Shown: piece after piece, positions 53,487-61,390 of the stretch
Position numbering within the stretch: position 1 is the stretch's first letter
Layout of the letters: every line of letters begins with the position of its first letter
NCBI RefSeq assembly: GCF_002159765.1
Contig: NZ_NFJH01000002.1
Location: 62,001-126,000, forward strand
Source: Collinsella sp. An268
GTDB lineage: Bacteria; Actinomycetota; Coriobacteriia; Coriobacteriales; Coriobacteriaceae
Length of the DNA: 64,000 bases
Reading direction: 5' to 3'
Program-made: the position numbers and the translations under genes
The notes under the pieces: generated by a model
What the model saw: only the letters and a program-made list of their open reading frames with translations
Database searches by the model: none
What the model was told of the DNA's origin: nothing

Positions 53487-54740
53487 ATGAATAGTGAGCA
53501 TTCGAATCGTGATGGGCAAGCAGCAAGTTTTTACTCGCGCATTGGTGGTCTTCTGGCTGCTGCTGCAATTGTGGTTACGGTAGCGTCACAGTTTGCTGGT
53601 CGAGATTTACTCGTGATTTATGGCCCGCTTTGGATTTCTATTGCCGCGTTAAACTTCCACAGTCGAGGCTCGTGTACCGTTTTGAGCCCTTTTTCTTTGT
53701 TTTTTCTTCTGTCTTATGCCTCATTAGCTTCTGTTTGCTCTGTCATGTTTTTCGTGACAGGAGAAGCTGGCTACATCACTAATCTCTTTATATGTATTAC
53801 TAAAGTCTTTCTGATGTATCTTGTTGGCATGGCGCTCTCGTCATCTATGGTGAACGAAAAGCATCTTTGTCACCTTGCGTATATTTACATAGCTGCTAGT
53901 GTTGCGTATGCACTTTGGGTTCATTTGAACTATATACCGGGCTTGAGCTCTTGGTTATCTAATGAGGTTTATCTATTTGGACAGAAGAACAGCTTTGGTC
54001 AAATAATATCTGTTGCGATAATCTTGTGCGCTGTAATTCCGAAGGCGACGGCTAAAGGACGTTTTCTGGCAGCTTCATCAGCTATCTACATGTTTGCTAT
54101 ACTTGTCGCCGCTCAGTGCAGAAGCTCAATGATTGCTTGTGCTATTGCACTTATTGCTTGGCTCCTAATTGATAGGAAATACAAGCTGCTTTTCGCAGCG
54201 TTATCTCTTTGCGTTGCTGGATTAGTTTTTAGCCCGCGAATCCAGTCGGTTGTGGCTCATGCATTTCTTTTGGATAAATATGCTGGCGCGGGATTGAGCG
54301 CTATTTCCAGCGGAAGAACAGGTTACTGGGCTGACGCTTTGAAATCTATTTCCATGCATCCTTTTTTTGGGGTGGGGGACTACTATGTCGATAACTTTTA
54401 TTTAAATACCTTCGCGAATCTTGGCGTAATGGTGGGCGGTCTCGTCGTCATGCTGATATTAGTCCGATTTCTAATCAACTTCTCATCTTTGGTAAAAAAA
54501 CGACATGGCCAACGTGGCGCTACGACCCATGCGGCGAACGCAGAATATATTGAATGCATTTTAGGATGTGTGCTTTCAGTATTCTATCTTGTTGTGTCCT
54601 TGTTTGAGGCGCTTCCTCCCATTGGTCCAGGTGTTTGTAGCTTTGTGTTCTGGATTGCATGTGGCTATTTAGATGAAAAAACCGCCGCGCCTCTTGGTTC
54701 AACTCATCATTCTAAAACGGGGGAGATCTTCAGTCGATGA
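53487..54740 (+). CDS. wzy: Polysaccharide polymerase (Wzy-like)
   Basis: A 417-residue membrane protein with roughly ten transmembrane helices. A large external loop holds the O-antigen polymerase-type segment SSGRTGYWADALKSISMHPFFGVGDYYVDNFYLNTFANLGV. It would join repeat units on the outer side of the membrane. Homopolymers T7 (54362-54368) and A7 (54494-54500) occur but are expected in AT-rich sequence. It overlaps the next gene by ATGA. As usual for Wzy, identification rests on topology, loop motif and context. Confidence 0.82.
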   Translation: MNSEHSNRDGQAASFYSRIGGLLAAAAIVVTVASQFAGRDLLVIYGPLWISIAALNFHSRGSCTVLSPFSLFFLLSYASLASVCSVMFFVTGEAGYITNLFICITKVFLMYLVGMALSSSMVNEKHLCHLAYIYIAASVAYALWVHLNYIPGLSSWLSNEVYLFGQKNSFGQIISVAIILCAVIPKATAKGRFLAASSAIYMFAILVAAQCRSSMIACAIALIAWLLIDRKYKLLFAALSLCVAGLVFSPRIQSVVAHAFLLDKYAGAGLSAISSGRTGYWADALKSISMHPFFGVGDYYVDNFYLNTFANLGVMVGGLVVMLILVRFLINFSSLVKKRHGQRGATTHAANAEYIECILGCVLSVFYLVVSLFEALPPIGPGVCSFVFWIACGYLDEKTAAPLGSTHHSKTGEIFSR

Positions 54741-55996
54741 AAGTCTTGGTCGCTCATTCGGGATGGCAGCATTCTGCCCATCTTGCTAGTGCCTTAGAAA
54801 AGGCTGGGATGCTGGACTCATACATCACGACAGTGTACGATACTCCCAAGTCTGCCTTAGTGAATTATCTTAAAAAGGTGCCATCCTCTTCATTTAGGCA
54901 AGGCATAGCAACAAGACACTTAGATGATCTTGATCAGAATAAGATTACCTGTTTATGCACATTGTCTGGTCTTCTTAGCATCGTGTTGAGTAGACTGGGC
55001 TGGCGCCGCCTTTACGAACTTAACGAATTGCAACTAAATTACCGCTTTGGGAAAAAGGTCGCGAAGCTTGCTGCTCGAAAGCATGCCGATGCCATAATAA
55101 TGTATGAAGGCAAGGCAGCGGGAGCTTTCAAATGGCTGAAAGGCCATGTCCCCGGCACATTACGTATCATTGATTCTGCTTCCGCTTGCTCTATCTTTGT
55201 TGGAAGGAAAATGGCGGACGAGTATAAGTCCGTTAATTCTGAAGAGCCGTTTTTTGCCCCATTACTTCTTGAGGGCAGGGATGCAGATTATGTAACCAAA
55301 GAAATTGATCTTGCCGATAGATATCTGGTGGCGTCTAGCTATGTCAAGCGTAGCTTCGTGGAAAGCGGTCTTGCTCCGGAAAAGGTGATGGTTTGCGCTA
55401 ATGGTGGCAATTTCCCCATTAAAGGCGAACCAAAATCTAAGCCAGAGGCTAGACCTCTTCGTTTTGTCTACTGTGGCAGGTGTACACCACAAAAAGGCGT
55501 GCACCATCTTCTGGAAGCGTTCAAAGGGCGCCAAGAATCTCTGAGACTTGTTGGAGTTTACGACCGTTGCGATTCATACTTAGAGCGCTGGGCTAAGGAG
55601 CCCAACATCGAGTTTACGGGCAAGATTACCCATCATCAGGTGATCAATCAGCTTGACTGGGCTGATGTGTTTATTTTCCCCTCATTATCCGATGGCTTTT
55701 CGTTTGCCTGTGCGGAAGCCCTTTGCAGAGGGCTTCCTCTTGTTTGCACGGATTGCACGGGGATCAGTGATTTCATCAGCGAGGGGGTCAACGGTTTCGT
55801 TATTCCGGCAGGCAGATCTTCTGCGCTGGCAGATGCTGTCAATTGGTTTTCCGAAAATCCTGAGCGTATTCCAGTCATGAGCGCCGCTGCGCTCGAAACA
55901 GCCGGGAAGCTTACGTGGGAGCGCTATGACAAAGAAATTAGCGATTTATTCTACGGCATTCTTGTCACAAAAGAGAAGGGGGGTGCGTTGACATAG
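54737..55996 (+). CDS. Glycosyltransferase family 4
   Basis: A 419-residue GT-B enzyme. VLVAHSGWQHSAHLASALEKAG is the N-terminal fold. FVYCGRCTPQKGVHHLLEAF and FPSLSDGFSFACAEALCRGLPLVCTDCTG form the donor-binding half with the E-x7-E motif. It ends in a G6 run (55978-55983) shortly before its TAG. It overlaps wzy by four bases, and the wzx frame begins right after it. Confidence 0.9.
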   Translation: MKVLVAHSGWQHSAHLASALEKAGMLDSYITTVYDTPKSALVNYLKKVPSSSFRQGIATRHLDDLDQNKITCLCTLSGLLSIVLSRLGWRRLYELNELQLNYRFGKKVAKLAARKHADAIIMYEGKAAGAFKWLKGHVPGTLRIIDSASACSIFVGRKMADEYKSVNSEEPFFAPLLLEGRDADYVTKEIDLADRYLVASSYVKRSFVESGLAPEKVMVCANGGNFPIKGEPKSKPEARPLRFVYCGRCTPQKGVHHLLEAFKGRQESLRLVGVYDRCDSYLERWAKEPNIEFTGKITHHQVINQLDWADVFIFPSLSDGFSFACAEALCRGLPLVCTDCTGISDFISEGVNGFVIPAGRSSALADAVNWFSENPERIPVMSAAALETAGKLTWERYDKEISDLFYGILVTKEKGGALT

Positions 55997-56022
55997 ACGC
56001 ATCTAGCCAGCGTAAGCTGGGA

Positions 56023-57513
56023 GTGGTTTTGGGGTATGTTAACACAGTCGTGCAAACGCTTGTGTCATTCATATACACCCCGTTGTTATTGTCTGGAATC
56101 GGGCAGTCTCAATATGGTCTTTATCAAATAATCGGCTCGCTTACCGCCTACATCAATATCCTTGAGTCGATGCTTACAACATCAGTTTTGCGGTTTTACT
56201 GTCAAGCCAAGGCTGATCATAACGAAGAGAAAATGGAGAATGTTCTGGCGATAGCGCGATTCGTATACCGCGTCGCCTCTGGCTTAGTCGCCGTTCTTTC
56301 CGTTGTGTTTGCCTTCTTTTTCACGGGCGCTTACTCTAAGAGCATGTCCACGGATGAACTTCGTGAGGGCATTGTGATGCTTTTTGTGGTCTGTACGAAC
56401 ATAGTCCTGAACATGTCTTTCTTTACGTACTCTACCGTAGTCCTTGCACATGAGAGATTTGTATTCATCAAGGTGCTTGAGTTAGTTGGCCTTGTGCTGC
56501 AGCCGCTTGTCGTCCTTGCTCTCATTCGAGTCTTTCCGCAAGCGCTGGTCATAAGCCTTGTGCAGCTTGCTGTGTCTTTTATTAGCTGTGTTCTTAAGCG
56601 TTTTTATGCGGTTCGTGAGCTTGGCTGCAAAATTGTTGCTCACGATATCAGCTTGAAGACGGTTATGCCAATCGTTGGTTTTTCTGGCATCATGCTCGTC
56701 TCAATGGTGGCAGACATTGTTTTTGCGAAAACGGGTCAGATGATTGTCGGCTACGTTATTGGCACTGCTGCTGTTGCCGTTTACTCTGTTGGATATCAAG
56801 TTTACCAGGCTTATGGCGTTCTTGGCAGGATGGTCTCAAGCGTTTTCGTTCCGCGTGTGACGGAGATTACTAAAAACCCCAATTCTTCGAGAGAGTTGTC
56901 GATTCTCTGGAACAAAACTGGCAGGCTATCAATGTTAATCATTGCCGGGATACTTGCGGGTTTTGCTCTATACGGTCAAGAATTTATCAGTATATGGGTG
57001 GGGGATGGCTACGACCAGGCCTTTATAGTGGCTCTACTGATGATGATTGCGTTTGTTCCCGATATCGTTCAGGCTCTTGGGCTTACTATTCTTCAGGTCA
57101 TCAATCGCTATAACTTCCGCGCCTCAGTTTATGTGGTATGCGCCTTAGCGAATGTTACACTCTCCTTCCCACTTGTTTCTAAACTTGGCGTGCCGGGTGG
57201 TGCGCTCGCCGGCCTTATTGTTTTGCTTGCCGGGAGCGGTCTCGTGATGAACGTGTATTACGGTCGCGTAATTGGTCTTGATGTATTCGGATTTTGGCGC
57301 GCTGTTCTTGGCTCGCTAAGGGGGGTGCCCATAGCAGTGTTGGTTGGCATGGCGATCGCTCGCGTACAGCTACCGTCTGCTGCGTTGTCGCTTGTGATTC
57401 ATTGTTTTGTTTTTGCGGTCGCATACGTATTGGTAACCTACTTCGTCTCAATGAACTCATACGAAAAAGAGCTTGTCGGAGGGCTGCTCTCGAGGCATGG
57501 GAGGATGCGTTAA
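56023..57513 (+). CDS. wzx: Polysaccharide flippase (Wzx-like)
   Basis: About 496 residues with 12-14 transmembrane helices of the MATE/PST flippase superfamily. GYVNTVVQTLVSFIYTPLLLSGIGQSQYGLYQIIGSL is the typical N-terminus. It would move lipid-linked repeat units across the membrane for Wzy. The first canonical start is GTG 56023, but the frame continues upstream as DIDASSQRKLG, which resembles the normal Wzx N-terminus, and the only good ribosome-binding site (AAGGGGGG) is at 55976-55983. No ATG/GTG/TTG in this frame lies next to it. The true start may be a rare codon (GTT 55987 or ATA 55993), or the frame may have shifted. Confidence 0.88.
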   Translation: MVLGYVNTVVQTLVSFIYTPLLLSGIGQSQYGLYQIIGSLTAYINILESMLTTSVLRFYCQAKADHNEEKMENVLAIARFVYRVASGLVAVLSVVFAFFFTGAYSKSMSTDELREGIVMLFVVCTNIVLNMSFFTYSTVVLAHERFVFIKVLELVGLVLQPLVVLALIRVFPQALVISLVQLAVSFISCVLKRFYAVRELGCKIVAHDISLKTVMPIVGFSGIMLVSMVADIVFAKTGQMIVGYVIGTAAVAVYSVGYQVYQAYGVLGRMVSSVFVPRVTEITKNPNSSRELSILWNKTGRLSMLIIAGILAGFALYGQEFISIWVGDGYDQAFIVALLMMIAFVPDIVQALGLTILQVINRYNFRASVYVVCALANVTLSFPLVSKLGVPGGALAGLIVLLAGSGLVMNVYYGRVIGLDVFGFWRAVLGSLRGVPIAVLVGMAIARVQLPSAALSLVIHCFVFAVAYVLVTYFVSMNSYEKELVGGLLSRHGRMR

Positions 57514-57532
57514 TTGGCAGCGGACTCGATAG

Positions 57533-58313
57533 GTGTATTTGCTTGGCGACTCTATCACCCAAGGACTGGGGAGCAAGAAAGTTAGCTTTGTTGATGAGCT
57601 TGCTCGCTTATTGGGGGATGGCTTTGAAGTAATTAATCTTGCATACACCGGTACGACAATAGCTTATGGCATGAAGCTGCTAAATGAAGGGAAAATAGCT
57701 GCGGAGGATGGGCGGTCGGTGTGCGTTATCCTTTACGGAAACGTTGACGCGCAGATACGGCCAAGCCGTTCTGGAATGGTGTTTCCGCGCATTCCGAAGC
57801 ATTATCAGGGGGGGTATGTTGATGCCGAGACCTTTCTACTCCCTCTCTTTGGGTAGGCACATAATCCAGCTTGTCGACAATGCGGCAAGGCATTTCTTTT
57901 CTTCATTGATTCGAGCAATAGATGGTACTGAACAGTGGGTTTCTCCCGAGGCTTTCGACAGATGCTACGCAGATCTTTTGGATAAACTGGTCATGCAGGA
58001 TATGGCAATCGTTTGTTGCTCATGCGTTTATATTGACGAACGGCTGTTTCCTGGAACGCCCGAACAGTACAAATTATTTAGCAGGCTTATTCGAACGAAT
58101 ACGCAGCGTCGCAACGTCTGCTATCTAGATTTGTATGCGCTTCTAAAGAGATCGGTAAGCCAAGAAGGTTGGGACAAGGTCTACAACAAGGATCATTTCC
58201 ATCCGAATGGTGGAGGCTACAAATTAATTGCCAAGGAAATAGCAAATGCAATAATGAATGAATCGCCGAAAAGCTGCATGCCGACCAAGAAGTTGCATCA
58301 ATCTAGGGGATAA
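57533..58313 (+). pseudogene. SGNH-family hydrolase/esterase, frameshifted at a poly-G tract
   Basis: Two frames together make one SGNH hydrolase of about 259 residues. The first (57533-57856, GTG start) holds block I LGDSITQGLGS and block III-like YGNVDA. It runs into G7 at 57808-57814 and stops at 57856. The second frame picks up as PRPFYSLSLGRHIIQ and ends with block V DHFHPNGGGY (catalytic Asp/His). Removing one G joins the two exactly. The gene is therefore either a phase-variable locus in the OFF state or a decaying gene. SGNH enzymes often add or remove O-acetyl groups on polysaccharides, which fits its place after wzx. Confidence 0.8.
57808..57814 (+). repeat. Poly-G tract (G7) at the SGNH frameshift
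   Basis: Seven consecutive G at the point where the reading frame changes. Loss of one G restores a full-length SGNH protein. Confidence 0.9.
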
Positions 58314-58392
58314 ACGATTTGATCTGAATGCATAATTGCGCTTTGATGATTGCATGGCTTTGATTATTTGTCTTTAACGGAAGGAATACACC

Positions 58393-58605
58393 TTGAGAAG
58401 CGCCTCCACCATATTCGTTATCGCAATAGAACGGCGAGGTGATTCTGTTCTCATTCGTTGTCGCAAGCCGGTCGGAGGCTTCGTTTTACTTCGGCGCTTA
58501 GGGATGAAGAGGGTACGGTCTTTAACAGGTGCATTGCGTTTGGACCCACTATCGCACGATGATGTGTACGTGCGTCACTTCCTGCGGATCGCGGCATCAT
58601 CTTAA
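58393..58605 (+). CDS. Possible small protein of unknown function
   Basis: A 70-residue frame with TTG start preceded by GGAAGGA at good spacing, in the 58314-58771 gap between the SGNH gene and capG. The product is basic with no recognised motif. It could be a remnant marking the edge of the AT-rich cassette. Nothing else is recognised in this gap. Confidence 0.2.
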   Translation: MRSASTIFVIAIERRGDSVLIRCRKPVGGFVLLRRLGMKRVRSLTGALRLDPLSHDDVYVRHFLRIAASS

Positions 58606-58771
58606 ATTGATGGGGCGATTTAAATAACGGATTACCTCATCATCATATTCGAAGAAAAGGCATGACACGGAGACCCCTTCTCGCTGGAGCTGTGCTTGCG
58701 CAGAACTGTGCTAATGACGTGCCGTGTCGTTCTGGCCTGCGAACCTGATACGAGAAAGGCTGGTTAAATAA

Positions 58772-59941
58772 ATGAAGGAAATCGAATTCAAGAACGACGG
58801 GCGCCTGAAGCTCCTGATAATCGTGGGCACGCGCCCCGAGGTCATCCGCCTGTCCGAGGTCATCAAGAAGTGCCGCCGGCACTTCGACTGCCTGCTCGCG
58901 CACACGGGGCAGAACTACGACTACACCCTGAACGGCATCTTCTTCCGGGACCTCGAGCTCGACGACCCGGACGTCTACCTCGACTGCGCCGGCGCCGACC
59001 TCGGCGAGAGCGTCGGCAACATCATCGACCGCAGCTACAAGCTGATGGTCGCGACGAGGCCCGACGCCCTGCTCGTCCTCGGCGACACCAACTCCTGCCT
59101 CTCGGCAATCCCCGCCAAGAGGCTCCACATCCCGATCTTCCACATGGAGGCGGGCAACCGCTGCAGGGACGAGCGCCTGCCCGAGGAGACCAACCGCCGC
59201 ATCGTCGACGTGATCTCCGACGTGAACCTCGCCTACTCCGAGCACGCGCGCCGCTGGCTCAAGGACACCGGCTGCGCGCCCGAACGCACCTTCGTCACGG
59301 GCAGCCCCATGGCCGAGGTCCTCTCCGCGAACCTCGCCGCCATCGACGCCTCGGACGTGCTGGAGAGGGAGGGCCTTGGGGAGCGCGGCTACTTCCTGCT
59401 CTCCGCCCACCGCGAGGAGAACATCGACGACGAGGCGAGCTTCCGGAGCCTGTTCTCCGCGGTGAACGCGCTCGCGGAGGAGTACGGGAAGCCGGTCCTC
59501 TACAGCTGCCACCCCCGCTCCCGCAAGCGCCTGGAGGAGACCGGCTTCGCGCTGCACCCCTTGGTGCGCACCCACGAGCCCATGGGCTTCCACGACTACA
59601 ACAGGCTCCAGTCCGGCGCCTACTGCGTGGTCTCGGACTCCGGCACCCTCCCCGAGGAGAGCTCCTACTTCGCCTCGATCGGCCGCCCGTTCCCGGCGGT
59701 GTGCATCCGCACCTCGACCGAGCGCCCCGAGGCGATGGAGCGCGGCTGCTTCGTGCTCGCCGGCATCGACGGGAGGGGGCTCCTCAACGCGGTGCGCACC
59801 GCGGTCGCCCTCGACGCGGAGGGCAGCCTCCCCGAGGCCCCGGTGCCCGACTACGCCACGGAGTCCGTGTCCACCAAGGTCGTGAAGATCGTCCAGTCCT
59901 ACACGGGCATCGTCGACCGCATGGTATGGAGGAAGTACTAG
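58772..59941 (+). CDS. capG: UDP-N-acetylglucosamine 2-epimerase family, CapG/FnlC
   Basis: Third enzyme of UDP-L-FucNAc synthesis, a non-hydrolysing 2-epimerase of 389 residues. LLIIVGTRPEVIRLSEVI, AHTGQNYDYTLNGIFFRDL, VLGDTNSCL, HMEAGNRCRDERLPEETNRR and SDSGTLPEESSYF are the family landmarks. Very GC-rich codon use matches capE and capF 8.5 kb upstream rather than the intervening genes. This suggests that capE-capF-capG were once adjacent and that the cassette was inserted or exchanged between them. A terminator follows. Confidence 0.92.
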   Translation: MKEIEFKNDGRLKLLIIVGTRPEVIRLSEVIKKCRRHFDCLLAHTGQNYDYTLNGIFFRDLELDDPDVYLDCAGADLGESVGNIIDRSYKLMVATRPDALLVLGDTNSCLSAIPAKRLHIPIFHMEAGNRCRDERLPEETNRRIVDVISDVNLAYSEHARRWLKDTGCAPERTFVTGSPMAEVLSANLAAIDASDVLEREGLGERGYFLLSAHREENIDDEASFRSLFSAVNALAEEYGKPVLYSCHPRSRKRLEETGFALHPLVRTHEPMGFHDYNRLQSGAYCVVSDSGTLPEESSYFASIGRPFPAVCIRTSTERPEAMERGCFVLAGIDGRGLLNAVRTAVALDAEGSLPEAPVPDYATESVSTKVVKIVQSYTGIVDRMVWRKY

Positions 59942-59973
59942 CGTCGCTCCTGCGAACATGTTAATCGGTCTTG

Positions 59974-60001
59974 CGAGCCGCCTCTTGGGGCGGCTCGTTT
60001 G
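59974..60001 (+). terminator. Terminator of the polysaccharide locus
   Basis: CGAGCCGCC (59974-59982) pairs with GGCGGCTCG (59989-59997), followed by TTTGG. Confidence 0.75.
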
Positions 60002-60112
60002 GTATAACCACGCCGTAATCTGGCGAGCAAATACAGATAATCACGGGTGCCTGAGACGGTCAAGGACCCCTCTATGAGCCGCTCCAATCATGAATTATGA
60101 TGCTGGATGCAG

Positions 60113-60158
60113 TTGGATAACACCAGTTAGATGTTATATGACGTCTAACTGGTGTTAT
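60113..60158 (+). promoter_or_regulatory. dinJ promoter and operator
   Basis: Perfect 15-bp inverted repeat ATAACACCAGTTAGA (60117-60131) / complement (60144-60158) with a 12-base centre. TTGGAT (60113-60118) and TATATG (60135-60140) lie within it. The layout is typical of toxin-antitoxin autoregulation. Confidence 0.7.
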
Positions 60159-60196
60159 AGGGTGGGATATCCCTGTAGTCGGACAAAGGAGGAACC

Positions 60197-60496
60197 ATGG
60201 CAACCGCAACGATGAAACCGGCGACCGTTCGCTTCGACGAAGGGCTCAAGTCCCAAGCGGTCGCCATCCTCGACTCGATCGGACTCAACCTCAACACGTA
60301 TCTAACCCTCTCGCTGCGTCAACTCGTCAACCAGCGCAGGGTTCCCTTCGAGCTCGCTCCCGCGCCCGAGGTGCCGAATGAGGAGACGCGCCGGGCGATG
60401 CTGCTCGCGGAGGCGAAGGAGATGGGCCTCGTCGAGGATGACGCGATCAGGTTCGATAACGCGGACGACGCAATCGCGTATCTCGAGGCGCTGTAA
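60197..60496 (+). CDS. DinJ/RelB-type antitoxin
   Basis: A 99-residue antitoxin. The N-terminal ribbon-helix-helix region (ATVRFDEGLKSQAVAILDSIGLNLNTYLTLSLRQLVNQRRVPFEL) is typical of DinJ/RelB. The C-terminal acidic part should wrap the toxin. AAAGGAGG precedes the ATG. Its stop TAA sits exactly where the toxin start would lie. Confidence 0.9.
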   Translation: MATATMKPATVRFDEGLKSQAVAILDSIGLNLNTYLTLSLRQLVNQRRVPFELAPAPEVPNEETRRAMLLAEAKEMGLVEDDAIRFDNADDAIAYLEAL

Positions 60497-60876
60497 GGTA
60501 TGCCATCAAATATGACGCGTCGTTCACGGCGGATTATCGCCGCGTTACGCGTCGGTATCCTTGTATCAAACGTGAACTCGGTGACGCGATCCGCGAGTTG
60601 TCTGAACATGGCGAGTTGCCCGATTCGTATGGGGCGCACCTGCTCGGCAATCCCGGTGGCAACTACAACGGCCATATAGATTTCCATCTCTCGGACGGCA
60701 AGGTGGACGTGGTGGTGCTCTATCTGCCACATAAGACGAATCCGGAGATTCGGTTCGTCCGGATGGGAACGCATGAGGAGCTGTTTCAGGGGAACGTACG
60801 GCAGCCTCGTTCGGGCGCCTGTTTGCTTGCAGCCTTTGGAAAGGGCTGTGCCATTGTTTTGCCGTGGTCGCCGTAA
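60493..60876 (+). pseudogene. YafQ-type mRNA interferase lacking a start codon
   Basis: The frame reads RYAIKYDASFTADYRRVTRRYP, then GNYNGHIDFHLSDGKVDVVVLYLP and RFVRMGTHEELFQ, a YafQ/RelE-fold toxin. No ATG, GTG or TTG precedes the homology: the codon at 60493 is GTA. A G at 60495 would give GTG overlapping a TGA antitoxin stop, the usual coupling, so one G-to-A change may have kept the stop and removed the start. The C-terminus continues about 30 residues past the normal end (LFQ) into unrelated sequence. Probably inactive, or made at a low level from TTG 60598 as a truncated product. Confidence 0.75.
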
Positions 60877-61277
60877 GACACGTGGTGTTTGACGCGGAGC
60901 CCCGCGAGGACGAGGGCCCTCGCGGATATTCAGAGGCGATTGCCTTGGCCGAGAAGGCGGGGATTGCCGTCGCCAACTCAAGTCCCTCATTTGAGTACTG
61001 GATTCTGCTGCACTACGCCACCGGGGTTCTGGTTGATAGTCCGAGTGACGCCGAGCGCGAGCTGGGCAGGGACGGCAGGATTCTCGGATACGAGAAGCCC
61101 TGCTTACCTTATGAGGATCTCTGGACAAGGTACCTGAAGGGGACCCCATCGGATGCGGCGAGAGCCCGGAGGGCGTCGCTCGCCGACGATGGCCTCAATG
61201 AGAGGTTGGGTAGGCCGGTGACGTATGTGGACGGGCTGGTCGATCGGTTGGCCGAGATTGCCGGCAAGATACGGTAG
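60864..61277 (+). pseudogene. RloB-like C-terminal fragment
   Basis: A 137-residue frame resembling the C-terminal half of RloB-type abortive-infection proteins (HVVFDAEPREDEG, then EAIALAEKAGIAVANSSPSFEYWILLHYATG). The N-terminal half is missing, and the frame begins within the run-on tail of the YafQ remnant. It is likely a deletion scar joining two defence genes. A GTG at 60864 could allow expression, but no ribosome-binding site is evident. Confidence 0.6.
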
Positions 61278-61390
61278 GGAGTCGCTCCGGACGGGCGCTT
61301 GCAGGTATCGAGGCGCTGCGGGCCACATCTACCTATGCACTGCGCTACCATAGCCGTGGCAGAAAACGACCTACAGCGGAAGGACGGCCC

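Noticed and set aside
54362-54500. T7 and A7 runs in wzy as phase-variable tracts
   Set aside because: Runs of this length are expected by chance in the AT-rich cassette and both are in frame.
60598-60876. TTG-started 92-residue frame as an intact small protein
   Set aside because: It is the C-terminal two-thirds of the YafQ-like toxin frame plus an unrelated run-on tail, not an independent gene.
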